This document shows positions 1 through 6,788 of a DNA stretch of 31,220 bases, piece after piece. The DNA comes from a virus. The translations under genes were made by a program, and so were the position numbers. Location: the IMG/VR virus record IMGVR_UViG_3300012922_000310, positions 1 through 31,220 of that record, one strand, 5' to 3'. The notes under the pieces are model-generated. The model was given only the letters and a program-made list of their open reading frames with translations, had not been told where the DNA came from and did not search any database. Each line of letters starts with the position of its first letter. Within the stretch, counting starts at the first letter, position 1.

Positions 1-198
1 ATGGCAAAGCAGATGAATTTCGAGTTGGCGGCCACGGTTCGGATCGACGACAAGCTCCGTGAGCGCGCGGCGGCGAAGGCCAAGGCGAGCGGCGCGACGC
101 AGGTCGGGTTCACGCGGCGCGGCGTGGTCCTTGAGCAGTGGGACATCGAGACCAAGCTTGGCGCCGTCGCGTACTTCGAGGGGCGGGACGGGCGATGA
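1..198 (+). CDS. Small hypothetical protein
   Basis: A 65-residue protein beginning at the first base of the window, so the true start could lie upstream. It is rich in Lys, Arg and Ala near residues 15-35 and has no membrane segment or cysteine pair. The next gene starts inside its stop codon (ATGA), which suggests co-translation. I do not recognise the family. The normal amino-acid composition and the coupled neighbour argue that it is real. Confidence 0.55.
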   Translation: MAKQMNFELAATVRIDDKLRERAAAKAKASGATQVGFTRRGVVLEQWDIETKLGAVAYFEGRDGR

Positions 199-470
199 CC
201 GCTCGTCTCGACGCTGCGGTCGCGCGCATGGACGCTCTCATCGACACCGTGCGCGCCGACATCAAGCGCGAACGCGAGTCGGGCGTGTTTCTCATTCAGC
301 GGCACACGATCAAAACGTGCGCATGTGGTCGGTCGTACACCGAGGCGTCGTGGGCCGAGCTCCCGCGCGTCGGCCTCATGAGCGACGGTGAGGGCGGCGT
401 GATCACGATGCGAAATTGCACGTGCGGGTCGACGCTGGCGATCGAACTCTTGATGCAGGTGACCGCGTGA
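195..470 (+). CDS. Small protein with paired CxC zinc-binding motifs
   Basis: 91 residues. The ATG at 195 overlaps the preceding stop as ATGA, which decides the start over an earlier in-frame ATG at 138. The N-terminal 35 residues look helical and charged. Two short cysteine knuckles follow, CACG at residues 42-45 and CTCG at 75-78, about 30 residues apart, as in zinc ribbons. Zinc binding is an inference from the spacing. No enzymatic motif is seen and the function is unknown; such small zinc proteins are common in phage early regions. Confidence 0.65.
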   Translation: MTARLDAAVARMDALIDTVRADIKRERESGVFLIQRHTIKTCACGRSYTEASWAELPRVGLMSDGEGGVITMRNCTCGSTLAIELLMQVTA

Positions 471-649
471 GCGTTCAGTACACCGAGCGCGTCGACGCGG
501 TGATCTACGGGTCGCCTGCGTGTTACTTCACGCCAAGGGACTGGCTCCAACTCGCCCTGGCAGCGTTGGACCAGGTGGGCAGTTCGCGCGATATTGACCA
601 GGCGATCAAGCGAATTCAAGACGAACTCAATTCTTTGGAGGCAACGTGA
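467..649 (+). CDS. Small hypothetical protein
   Basis: 60 residues from a GTG at 467 that overlaps the previous stop (GTGA). An in-frame ATG at 416 lies inside the upstream gene and would give an implausible N-terminus. The sequence is mixed alpha/beta with an acidic, probably helical C-terminus. It carries the ribosome-binding site of the next gene (TTTGGAGG at 634-641). Family not recognised. Confidence 0.6.
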   Translation: MSVQYTERVDAVIYGSPACYFTPRDWLQLALAALDQVGSSRDIDQAIKRIQDELNSLEAT

Positions 650-1308
650 AACTCCCCCTCGTGTATGGTGCGTTCCGGGCTCGCGCCGCGCGTCGCTCCT
701 CCCCCCTTCGATACCGCGACGTGAGCCTGCTTTTCGTTGCGCTCTTTGCTGCGCTCCTCGTCGGCTGCGGCAGTCCAGTCGCCGGGCCGAGCACGCCGAC
801 GACGTACCAGGTCGACCGCTGCGGCACGTTCACTGGCGCAACGGGCGACATGAGTACGGCGTGCAAGGGTAACGACGTCGCGACGTCAACGACCTGCGAT
901 GTCGTCGGCGGCGTCGGGACGTCGAAGGGCGCAGGCTCATGCAGCGCGAAGTGGACTGACACGGTCACCGGCGGTTCGATCTGCGTCCACATCGCGTGTG
1001 CCCCGTCGTCGGCTCCTGCGGCGCTCGTCGTCGACTGCCACGCGCACTCGTTCCTCTCGGTCGGCACGTATGAGGGACAGTGGGCCGACTGGCACCTCAC
1101 GGTAGACGTGTCGGGCGTCTCGCGCGCGGAGCTCGCCGTGGTCGAGGGGCCGTCGGGTTCGAGCGTCGGCACCGACCCTGCGCTGACGGTTCGCCTGCCC
1201 GGCGATGCCGTGGCGTTCGATATCTGGGCGGCGAACGGGCGCGGGCACTTCGTACAGCCGTACCCGGGCCTCGAGCATGGGTACGATGTCGCCGTCGACT
1301 GCGAGTGA
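646..1308 (+). CDS. Putative secreted lipoprotein
   Basis: 220 residues from a GTG at 646, preceded by GGAGG at 637-641 and overlapping the previous stop. An Arg-rich n-region (residues 11-24) is followed by a hydrophobic stretch (27-39) and a lipobox L-V-G-C with the lipidated Cys at 41. This predicts processing by signal peptidase II and anchoring in a membrane. The mature part has many cysteines and is Thr/Gly/Ser-rich, suggesting a beta-rich extracytoplasmic domain. It could be a superinfection-exclusion or moron lipoprotein; it is much larger than typical Rz1 spanins. It converges on the leftward gene at 1310 with one base between the stops. Confidence 0.7.
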   Translation: MKLPLVYGAFRARAARRSSPLRYRDVSLLFVALFAALLVGCGSPVAGPSTPTTYQVDRCGTFTGATGDMSTACKGNDVATSTTCDVVGGVGTSKGAGSCSAKWTDTVTGGSICVHIACAPSSAPAALVVDCHAHSFLSVGTYEGQWADWHLTVDVSGVSRAELAVVEGPSGSSVGTDPALTVRLPGDAVAFDIWAANGRGHFVQPYPGLEHGYDVAVDCE

Positions 1309-1309
1309 T

Positions 1310-1756
1310 TTAGTCGAGCGCGAGTCGCGCTTGGAACGAGATGGGGTTGAGCACCATGGCGTTCCCGGCCCCGACCACGCGTCGACCGACCAGCGACACG
1401 ATCGCGGTGAGTGATCCCGTCGCTCCAGCATGAGCGATCGTGTACGAGCCGAGCATGCTCGCGAGGATGAGATTCCCCGCAGTCGTGTTCTGCACCTCAG
1501 TCTCGTTCAGGTCGACGATGGTACCCGCGTCGTTCACTCGGAGATTTACGGCAGCAACTGACGACGCGTCAGATTGAATCCACGCGGTGCATGCGAGATA
1601 TAGTTTCATTCCGTCTCGCACGTTGCTGAACGTAAAAGTAATCGAACCGACCGTCGCACGCGTCGCGCTCGCGACGGTGAGGATCGTGGTCCCGTAGGTC
1701 GCTGCGTCCGTGACGACCGCGAGGCCCTTGGTAAAGCTGGCAGCGTGGATGTCCAT
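1310..1756 (-). CDS. Leftward virion-like protein of unknown function
   Basis: 148 residues, the only convincing leftward gene. Its composition is rich in Ala, Thr, Val, Ser and Ile with few charges, which resembles phage beta-structured decoration, fibre or tail-tip domains and is unlike the Arg-rich antisense shadows elsewhere. It has an alternating hydrophobic pattern throughout. There is no clear Shine-Dalgarno before the ATG. It faces the gene at 1771 with only 14 bp between start codons. Its stop TAA is next to the lipoprotein stop. Function unknown; a structural or surface role is inferred from composition only. Confidence 0.6.
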   Translation of the reverse strand: MDIHAASFTKGLAVVTDAATYGTTILTVASATRATVGSITFTFSNVRDGMKLYLACTAWIQSDASSVAAVNLRVNDAGTIVDLNETEVQNTTAGNLILASMLGSYTIAHAGATGSLTAIVSLVGRRVVGAGNAMVLNPISFQARLALD

Positions 1757-1770
1757 AGGGGGAGCCTAAC

Positions 1771-1968
1771 ATGTCGACCGAGGCGAGGGCGCTCGACGAC
1801 GTAATCGATGATGGGTGGGAAGAGGTCACGAAACCGTATTCGGTGCCCGCGCTCGTCGCGGCACTTCTGGAGGATCATGAAGCGTCAGAGGTTCCTGAAA
1901 GTCGGCGTCAACTTTCGGCGTGTGAACGTCCGCGGGCCGATGCTCGGATTGTCGGCGTACAGCGATAG
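1771..1968 (+). CDS. Small acidic hypothetical protein
   Basis: 65 residues starting at an ATG with a purine-rich site GGGGGAG seven bases upstream (1757-1763). Residues 1-40 are acidic and protein-like, with a Val/Ala/Leu-rich stretch near 28-34. The last 25 residues are Arg-rich and overlap another small frame (1877-2002), so the true C-terminus or the frame may differ. The family is unknown. Either the two genes truly overlap by about 90 bases or a frame change has occurred here. Confidence 0.45.
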   Translation: MSTEARALDDVIDDGWEEVTKPYSVPALVAALLEDHEASEVPESRRQLSACERPRADARIVGVQR

Positions 1969-2002
1969 AGGTCTCGCGTGGCTGCTCTCGCGGTTCGCAT
2001 GA
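1877..2002 (+). CDS. Possible 41-residue basic protein
   Basis: A very short frame with an ATG at 1877 preceded by TGGAGG (1868-1873), though the three-base spacing is tight. It encodes a basic, non-repetitive peptide with a hydrophobic C-terminal half. Its stop overlaps the next start as ATGA at 1999, the same coupling used by nearly all neighbours, which supports it. It overlaps the C-terminal part of the gene at 1771. No family recognised. Confidence 0.4.
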   Translation: MKRQRFLKVGVNFRRVNVRGPMLGLSAYSDRGLAWLLSRFA

Positions 2003-2232
2003 TGCGTGTGACCGCGAAGACGCTTCGCAAGGCGCTCGAAGGCATTACAGATGACGCACTAATCGATGTGCACATCCCGACGATCCACCAAGCGCGCGGC
2101 TTCCAAGCGAGCATCGCCATCGGTAACGCGCGCATCGCGTTCGCGCGGTTTGAGCGACGGTGTTTCTGGTGCAGTGAGCGCATTCCGGAGCGAACCGCGG
2201 ACGAATCGACCAGGCACGTCTGTCATGACTAG
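1999..2232 (+). CDS. Small protein with C-terminal CxxC...HxCH zinc knuckle
   Basis: 77 residues. The ATG at 1999 overlaps the preceding stop (ATGA); an upstream in-frame GTG at 1978 is less likely. The N-terminal half is alpha/beta. The end carries C55-x-x-C58 and H73, C75, H76, a plausible zinc site. Small phage proteins with this kind of CxxC plus terminal His/Cys pattern are common and uncharacterised. About 50 bases separate it from the next gene, which has its own ribosome-binding site. Confidence 0.6.
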   Translation: MMRVTAKTLRKALEGITDDALIDVHIPTIHQARGFQASIAIGNARIAFARFERRCFWCSERIPERTADESTRHVCHD

Positions 2233-2283
2233 ACACGTCTGTCCCATTGCAGTAACCACGCGACTTGGGAACGGGAGGAACGA

Positions 2284-2493
2284 ATGAGTGTCGATGCTGA
2301 CGAATTCGAGGCGGACGCGAGGCGCGAGATCGTGACGGTGCGGGTCGCCGCGAAGGCACTGCTCGACGCGCTCGACTTGCCGCCCACGATCGCAGGCACG
2401 CGAGCGCGTCTGCTCGTGATCGCGGACAGGAGTCTCGACACGGACGCGGTGCTCGACGCGGCCGAGGCGCTTCGCAAGGCTCTCGAGATATGA
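2284..2493 (+). CDS. Small helical hypothetical protein
   Basis: 69 residues, ATG at 2284 preceded by GGGAGG (2273-2278). The protein is acidic at its N-terminus and strongly helical in composition (Ala, Leu, Asp, Arg), without cysteines or membrane segments. The start of the following pentapeptide-repeat gene overlaps its stop (ATGA). No family recognised. Confidence 0.65.
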   Translation: MSVDADEFEADARREIVTVRVAAKALLDALDLPPTIAGTRARLLVIADRSLDTDAVLDAAEALRKALEI

Positions 2494-3098
2494 TCCTCGT
2501 CACCATCTACCGCAGTGACCTCGAACGTGCCGTGGCCTGCCATGGCGGGCTCGAACTCTATGACGCTATCGCTGCCATGCAGCCCGACACCGACCGGTTG
2601 CGCGAACGCCGCATCAAGGTGCGCTGGTCACGCTTGCACCGCGTTTGGTTAGCGACGCAGTATCCAGGTTTCTACTCGTGGCTATATGAGCAAGGGTTCG
2701 CGCCCGAAGTCTCCCTCCGCGGCGCGGACCTCGCCGGCGCGGACCTCCGCGGCGCGAACCTCGGCCGCGTGGACCTCGACGGCGCGTACCTCGGCGGCGC
2801 GTACCTCGACGGCGCGAACCTCCGCGGCGCGGACCTCGGCGGCGCGGACCTCGGCGGCGCGGACCTCGGCGGCGCGTACCTCGACGGCGCGAACCTCGGC
2901 GGCGCGAACCTCCGCGGCGCGGACCTCCGCCGCGCGGACCTCCGCCGCGCGAACCTCCGCGGCGCGGACCTCGCCGGCGCGGACCTCGGCCGCGCGGACC
3001 TCGGCCGCGCGGACCTCGGCGGCGCGTACCTCGACGGCGCGAACCTCGGCGAGTGGGAGCGTGGTGAGGATGGCTATGCGCGAAAGAGGCAACGCTGA
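2490..3098 (+). CDS. Pentapeptide-repeat protein
   Basis: 202 residues. An N-terminal domain of about 75 residues (mixed alpha/beta, Trp and Tyr near 60-68) precedes 22 tandem pentapeptides of the form L-x-G/R-A-D/N/Y at residues 76-185 and a short charged tail. The family folds into a right-handed quadrilateral beta-helix; some members mimic DNA and bind gyrase (MfpA, Qnr), while most have unknown targets. The central residue is invariably Leu and the i-2 residue is nearly always Ala, as the fold requires. The repeats are unusually uniform, also at DNA level, suggesting recent expansion. A role in protecting or modulating host topoisomerase would be speculation. Confidence 0.9.
   Translation: MILVTIYRSDLERAVACHGGLELYDAIAAMQPDTDRLRERRIKVRWSRLHRVWLATQYPGFYSWLYEQGFAPEVSLRGADLAGADLRGANLGRVDLDGAYLGGAYLDGANLRGADLGGADLGGADLGGAYLDGANLGGANLRGADLRRADLRRANLRGADLAGADLGRADLGRADLGGAYLDGANLGEWERGEDGYARKRQR
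2715..3050 (+). repeat. 15-bp tandem repeat array encoding pentapeptides
   Basis: About 22 imperfect copies of a 15-base unit of the type GGCGCGGACCTCGGC, each encoding one pentapeptide. Because 15 is a multiple of three, several other frames on both strands stay open here and give low-complexity Arg- or Ala-rich products. Variation between units is confined to a few bases. Confidence 0.9.
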
Positions 3099-3349
3099 TG
3101 CCCGCCATCGGACCTCGCCACGGCGCGCACCGCGTCCCAATCTCGTTCACCGACGACGAGCTCGTCGCGCTGGGCGGTTACCGTCGCGCGCTGCGTGACC
3201 TCACGGAGGCCTCACGCGACGAGCGCCGCGTGGTGAACGAGAACCGCTCGAGCGTCGCGTTGAACCAGGCATACCGGCGCACCGCTGCGGCAGTCGACCG
3301 TCACCGTGAGGCGCTCGAAACGCTGAACGCCACGCTGCGTGAGGAATGA
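3098..3349 (+). CDS. Small helical hypothetical protein
   Basis: 83 residues, start overlapping the preceding stop as TGATG. After about 25 residues the protein is highly charged and Ala/Arg/Glu-rich with heptad-like spacing, consistent with a helical hairpin or short coiled coil. No cysteines or membrane segments. The next gene begins inside its stop codon. Function unknown. Confidence 0.65.
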   Translation: MPAIGPRHGAHRVPISFTDDELVALGGYRRALRDLTEASRDERRVVNENRSSVALNQAYRRTAAAVDRHREALETLNATLREE

Positions 3350-3558
3350 TGGCACGAGAGACAGTCATCCGTGGGCCTCTTCGCCCGCTCGTCGACGCGC
3401 TTGGCGGCGTGGGAGAGGCGAGTCGCGTGCTCGGCATCGACCGACGCACGGTGCGCCGGTGGGGCACGGGTGAGACGTTGCCTAGTGCTCTCGAGCAGTG
3501 GGCGCTGAATCGATGGGCGGAAAAGATGTGTGTCAAACGACCGTACAGGGAGGCTTGA
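3346..3558 (+). CDS. Small helix-turn-helix DNA-binding protein
   Basis: 70 residues; the start is ATG at 3346 (ATGA overlap) or the adjacent ATG at 3349. Residues about 18-40 show a helix-turn-helix: a Gly/Ala-containing first helix, the turn V-L-G-I-D and a recognition helix R-R-T-V-R-R-W. This resembles phage Cro/Cox-like and MerR-like small regulators. It may regulate the early operon or act as an excisionase-like or terminase-small-like DNA binder; the sequence alone does not choose between these. Confidence 0.65.
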   Translation: MMARETVIRGPLRPLVDALGGVGEASRVLGIDRRTVRRWGTGETLPSALEQWALNRWAEKMCVKRPYREA

Positions 3559-3559
3559 G

Positions 3560-3904
3560 ATGAATGATCTGAAAGCGCTCGCGCAGGTGTTCGTTGGAGC
3601 CGCAGCGACACTGCCGAGGGACGCAGCGGTCGACGTCGTTCACGACGCGCTCGTGTCGTTCGAGCGTGAACTGGTCGCGATGGTCGGTGCAGAGGCCAAG
3701 ACGGTCGCTGACGGACTGCATGCGCTTTCCGCAGCGCTGAGTGGCGTCGTCCGAACGAAGGGGCCGCTCATCCCGATCATGATGGAGCTGGTCGCGCTCG
3801 AAGATGAAGTGCGCTCGTCCGAACTCGTCGGATTCCGGCGCGCGCTGAAAAAACTCGACGCCGCACGGGAGCTCCCGCGTGAGCACGCCGCCGAAGTTCG
3901 GTGA
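3560..3904 (+). CDS. Helical hypothetical protein
   Basis: 114 residues. The ATG at 3560 is chosen over one at 3530 because GGGAGG lies at 3548-3553. The protein is almost entirely helical in composition (Ala, Leu, Val, Glu, Asp, Lys), without Cys or membrane helices. It overlaps the next gene, whose GTG start lies 23 bases before this stop. No family recognised; it could be a small oligomeric regulator or chaperone-like protein, but nothing specific supports that. Confidence 0.6.
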   Translation: MNDLKALAQVFVGAAATLPRDAAVDVVHDALVSFERELVAMVGAEAKTVADGLHALSAALSGVVRTKGPLIPIMMELVALEDEVRSSELVGFRRALKKLDAARELPREHAAEVR

Positions 3905-4112
3905 GCCGGGATTCGTCCCGCGCTACTCGTCGGCCGACCTCAATCCGATCCGCGTGCGAATCGCGGAACGACGCGCGGCGGCGGTAGGTCACTCGCAGCG
4001 TGAGGTGCTCGAGGGCGACACGGACATCATGGAGACGCTCGTGAAAGAGGTCTCGTCATTGCGTATCGCAAACCAGGTACTCAAAGAATGGAAGGGCGTG
4101 AAGGATGAGTAA
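3879..4112 (+). CDS. Small protein with C-terminal coiled coil
   Basis: 77 residues from GTG at 3879. The N-terminal 25 residues are Pro/Arg-rich; residues about 48-72 form an amphipathic helix with hydrophobic heptad spacing, probably a short coiled coil. The next start (4105) lies within this gene's last codons. Function unknown. Confidence 0.55.
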   Translation: MSTPPKFGEPGFVPRYSSADLNPIRVRIAERRAAAVGHSQREVLEGDTDIMETLVKEVSSLRIANQVLKEWKGVKDE

Positions 4113-4368
4113 TAAGGGGTTCGCGTCGATGGATCCGAAGCGCCAGCGCGAGATCGCCAGCATGGGCGGACACGCCTCGCAGGCCAGCGGTAGGGCGCAT
4201 CAATTCACGACCGAGGAGGCGCGCGCGGCGGGGCGTAAAGGGGGCCTGGCGATCGGCGCGAACCGAGAGCATATGGCGGAGATCGGGCGCAAGGGCGGCA
4301 AGGCTAGGCACGCTGGGTCGGTGGCGTACGTGCCGACCTCGAAGGGGTGGGGTGACGGCGATGTTTGA
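4105..4368 (+). CDS. KGG-repeat (YciG/con-10-like) protein
   Basis: 87 residues with three copies of the KGG/GG motif: S-M-G-G-H-A near residue 19, G-R-K-G-G-L near 43-48 and G-R-K-G-G-K near 61-66. It opens with N-K-G-F-A-S-M-D, close to the start of YciG and fungal con-10 type small hydrophilic stress proteins. These proteins are short, basic and Gly/Ala-rich, with unclear biochemistry. A related KGG protein in a phage could be a nucleoid- or DNA-binding factor, which is inference. ATG at 4105 overlaps the gene before. Confidence 0.75.
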   Translation: MSNKGFASMDPKRQREIASMGGHASQASGRAHQFTTEEARAAGRKGGLAIGANREHMAEIGRKGGKARHAGSVAYVPTSKGWGDGDV

Positions 4369-4591
4369 GTGGATAGTGGAGCGCTGGGTCGAGATAATAA
4401 TTCTGGGAGCAGTTGCTGTCCTCTTCATGTTGCTGTTCGCAGGTGCAGTCAGCGACGCTCATACACCGTCGGCACCGAAAACGGACAACGGGACGTACAT
4501 CGAGACCGCGGAGCTCACCGACGGCGTGACCTGCTATGTCGCGCGCTGCTCGGGTGGAGTCGCGATGGCGTGCCTTCGGAGGCCGCAATGA
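4361..4591 (+). CDS. Small single-pass membrane protein
   Basis: 76 residues. The ATG at 4361 overlaps the upstream stop region and is preceded by AGGGGTGGGG. Residues about 10-31 form one strongly hydrophobic transmembrane segment; the rest is polar with Cys at about 57, 62 and 70. The positive charge balance does not firmly predict orientation. A holin role is possible from size but there is no endolysin nearby, so I leave it unassigned. It carries the GGAGG (4577-4581) of the ERF gene. Confidence 0.6.
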   Translation: MFEWIVERWVEIIILGAVAVLFMLLFAGAVSDAHTPSAPKTDNGTYIETAELTDGVTCYVARCSGGVAMACLRRPQ

Positions 4592-5322
4592 CCGACTCCA
4601 AAGCTCTCGCCCGCACCGACAACGAAACAGCCGTCGTGCTCGAGGGCATCACGCGCGCCGCGCTCGATCCCGCCGTCGACGTGGCGAAACTGGAGCGTCT
4701 CCTCGACATCCAAGAGCGCCTGCTCGCCGACCAGCGCCGCACGACGTTTCGCGCGGCGTTGGCTCGTCTCCAAGAGCGCCTCCCTCAGATCACGAAGCAG
4801 GGCACTATTCTCGATGGTGCGGGCCGTGCGCGAAACAAGTTCGCCAAGCTCGAGGACATCGACGCCGTGATCCGCCCGCTCCTTGCCGAGGAGGGGTTCT
4901 CGTTCTCGTTCGATTCCAAGACGGCGCCGAACGGCATGATCGAATTCACATGCACGCTGCACCATCGCGACGGGCATGCGGAGACGAAAACAATCGCGCT
5001 TCCAGTGGACAACGGCGCGGGGCGCAACGCAGTTCAGAGCGTGGGATCGTCAACCTCGTACGCGCGGCGGTACCTGATCAGCATGCACCTGAATCTCGTA
5101 ACTCGCGACGAGGACGACGACGGGGCAGGCGGCGGGCACGAGCCGATCACCTCGGCGCAGGTGGCGGAACTGCGCCGCCTGCTCGACGAGGCAGGCGGCG
5201 ACCCAGCGCGGTTCTGCAGGTGGCTCGGCGTCGAGCGCGTCGAGGACGTGCGGCTCGCGCAGTACGGGCGGGCGATCAAGTTCATCGAAGAGAAGAAGCG
5301 GCAGAGGGGAGGGGCGAAGTGA
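4588..5322 (+). CDS. erf: ERF-family single-strand annealing protein
   Basis: 244 residues, ATG at 4588 with GGAGG seven to eleven bases upstream and ATGA overlap. ERF proteins (as in phage P22) form rings that anneal complementary single strands during phage recombination and circularisation. Signature features are K-x-A-K-L-E-D-I near residues 84-91, and Q-S-V-G-S-S-T-S-Y-A-R-R-Y-L around 150-163 followed by the acidic D-E-D-D-D at 174-178. A helical C-terminal segment (185-240) resembles the accessory domain seen after many ERF cores. It partners with the exonuclease gene 0.8 kb downstream. Confidence 0.9.
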   Translation: MTDSKALARTDNETAVVLEGITRAALDPAVDVAKLERLLDIQERLLADQRRTTFRAALARLQERLPQITKQGTILDGAGRARNKFAKLEDIDAVIRPLLAEEGFSFSFDSKTAPNGMIEFTCTLHHRDGHAETKTIALPVDNGAGRNAVQSVGSSTSYARRYLISMHLNLVTRDEDDDGAGGGHEPITSAQVAELRRLLDEAGGDPARFCRWLGVERVEDVRLAQYGRAIKFIEEKKRQRGGAK

Positions 5323-5576
5323 TATCGCACGTAGAACCGCCGTGCATCGGGTGCGTATGCGCCGAGGCCGAGGCTGGCGACCCTGAGCTGCTGCGCGAGG
5401 CGCGAGAGGACGCCCCTCGAGCGTTACGCCACGTGGCGCAGCGCGCCGGGCTCGCCGTTCTGAGTCTCATCTACTCCGGTGACGCCACGCTGACGGACCT
5501 GTTCGAGGGGCTATGCCCGACGTGCAAGCCTGCGCTCGCGTACGCCAAACGTTTGCGAGCGGAGCGTAAGCAATGA
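5319..5576 (+). CDS. Small cysteine-rich (zinc-finger-like) protein
   Basis: 85 residues from GTG at 5319, overlapping the ERF stop (GTGA) and preceded by GGGGAGGGG. Cysteines C9, C12 and C14 near the N-terminus and a C-P-T-C pair near residues 69-72 could form one zinc site bridging both ends of a helical middle. It lies between the annealing protein and the exonuclease, so a role in DNA metabolism is plausible by context only. Confidence 0.6.
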   Translation: MISHVEPPCIGCVCAEAEAGDPELLREAREDAPRALRHVAQRAGLAVLSLIYSGDATLTDLFEGLCPTCKPALAYAKRLRAERKQ

Positions 5577-5857
5577 GCCGGTACTACATCCTGGACTCGC
5601 GACAGGTCGTCGGTAATTGCGTCATGTGGTGGAGACCAGATGGCGCAGGCTACACGTGCGATCTGGCCGACGCGGGACTCTACGAGGAGGGCGATACACG
5701 CGGCTCGCGCGAGACCGACGTGCGCGTGCCTGAGGAGGTAGCCAAGGCGTGCTCGTACACTCACGTACGAATCGAGCGCCTGCGCGATGCACTGGACGCA
5801 CTCGGCGTCCAGATACCTGCGCCAACGAGTGGCGCGCACTCGAAGAGGCGCCGATGA
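5573..5857 (+). CDS. Conserved small phage protein, unknown function
   Basis: 94 residues, ATGA overlap with the preceding stop. It opens with a Tyr/Trp-rich segment (R-Y-Y-I-L-D-S-R, then V-M-W-W-R-P near 17-22, and Y-T-C-D-L-A-D-A-G), a pattern I associate with a recurring uncharacterised phage protein from recombination and early regions. The C-terminal half contains E-V-A-K-A-C and an amphipathic helix. The biochemical role is not known. Confidence 0.65.
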   Translation: MSRYYILDSRQVVGNCVMWWRPDGAGYTCDLADAGLYEEGDTRGSRETDVRVPEEVAKACSYTHVRIERLRDALDALGVQIPAPTSGAHSKRRR

Positions 5858-6162
5858 TCCTCCACGGCGAGTGGGACAAGGAAGACGTCTACGACTCGGA
5901 GATAGCGCCTCTCATGGCGAAGATCATCGAGATATGCAAACGCGAGTCGATCCCGATGGCCGCGACGTTTCAGTACTGCGACCAGGGAGAGAACGGCCCT
6001 GGTTACTGTACGACGACGATGCCGAATGGGCGCGCGTCAGAGCGCTTGCTTCGGGTCATCGGCGCGATGCAGCCCGAACACGCTCACGTGACGCTGGCCG
6101 AAACGCAGGTGACGGACCCCGTGACAGGCCGGACGACGCTCACCATCCGGAGGGTAACTTGA
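5854..6162 (+). CDS. Hypothetical protein in recombination operon
   Basis: 102 residues. ATG at 5854 overlaps the preceding stop; an in-frame ATG at 5749 would fall inside the upstream gene. The sequence is mixed alpha/beta with two Cys in the middle and a beta-rich, Thr-rich C-terminus. Its stop overlaps the TTG start of the exonuclease gene and its 3' end supplies the CCGGAGGG site. No family recognised. Confidence 0.6.
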   Translation: MILHGEWDKEDVYDSEIAPLMAKIIEICKRESIPMAATFQYCDQGENGPGYCTTTMPNGRASERLLRVIGAMQPEHAHVTLAETQVTDPVTGRTTLTIRRVT

Positions 6163-6788
6163 TCCTCCACGACGTAATCCAGGGCACGACGGAGTGGCTC
6201 GCGGTGAGGGCCGGCATCCCGACGGCGAGCGCATTCGATCGCATCGTGACGCCGAAGGGCCGACCGAGCACGCAGGCCGAGAAGTACATGCACCAGCTCC
6301 TCGCAGAGAGGATGATGGGCCATCCGGTGCTGCAGGTGCAGACGCATTGGATGGGGCGCGGGCAGGAGCTCGAGGGCGAAGCCATTCTCTACTACGAGGG
6401 CGTGCGCGAGCTCGACACGACGGTCATTGGGTTCGTGACGAACGACGAGCGCACGATCGGCGCGTCGCCGGATCGATTCGTCGGCGACGATGGGCTGCTC
6501 GAGATCAAGTGCCCCGCGGAGCACACGCACGTTGGGTATCTGCTCACGCGCGCGGTCGACGCGGAGTATTACCCGCAGGTCCAGGGGCAGCTTTGGATCA
6601 CGGACCGGAAGTGGCTGGACATCCTGAGCTACCACCCTGAGATGCCGCCCGCGATCGTGCGCGTCGAGCGCGACGATGAGTATATCGCGACGCTGGCTGC
6701 GGCCGTCATCGGGTTTTCGGCGTCGCTGGAGTGGAAAGCCGTCGAGTTGAGGGAGAAGGGGTGGATCAAGCCCGGGGGGTTCGAATGA
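6159..6788 (+). CDS. YqaJ-type (lambda Exo-like) recombination exonuclease
   Basis: 209 residues. The TTG start at 6159 overlaps the previous stop (TTGA) and follows CCGGAGGG (6148-6155). YqaJ/lambda Exo enzymes are PD-(D/E)xK nucleases that degrade one strand of a duplex end to expose single strands for the partner annealase. The catalytic signature is seen as G-A-S-P-D105 followed by L-E115-I-K117-C-P, and a Gln-rich motif Q-V-Q-G-Q-L after it. The N-terminal W-L-x-x-R-x-G-x-x-T-A-S is also typical. With ERF it forms a two-component double-strand-break annealing system. Confidence 0.9.
   Translation: MILHDVIQGTTEWLAVRAGIPTASAFDRIVTPKGRPSTQAEKYMHQLLAERMMGHPVLQVQTHWMGRGQELEGEAILYYEGVRELDTTVIGFVTNDERTIGASPDRFVGDDGLLEIKCPAEHTHVGYLLTRAVDAEYYPQVQGQLWITDRKWLDILSYHPEMPPAIVRVERDDEYIATLAAAVIGFSASLEWKAVELREKGWIKPGGFE

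Noticed and set aside
646-1308. Rz1-type spanin
   Set aside because: It has a lipobox but is far longer than Rz1 proteins and has no overlapping Rz-like partner.
2614-3198. Long open frames on both strands across the pentapeptide array
   Set aside because: They exist because the 15-bp repeat keeps all frames open; the products are simple Arg/Gly/Ala/Thr repeats. The array is also not a CRISPR, since it has no spacers.
4361-4591. Holin
   Set aside because: The size and a single membrane helix would allow it, but there is no endolysin or spanin partner nearby and the gene is embedded in an early operon.
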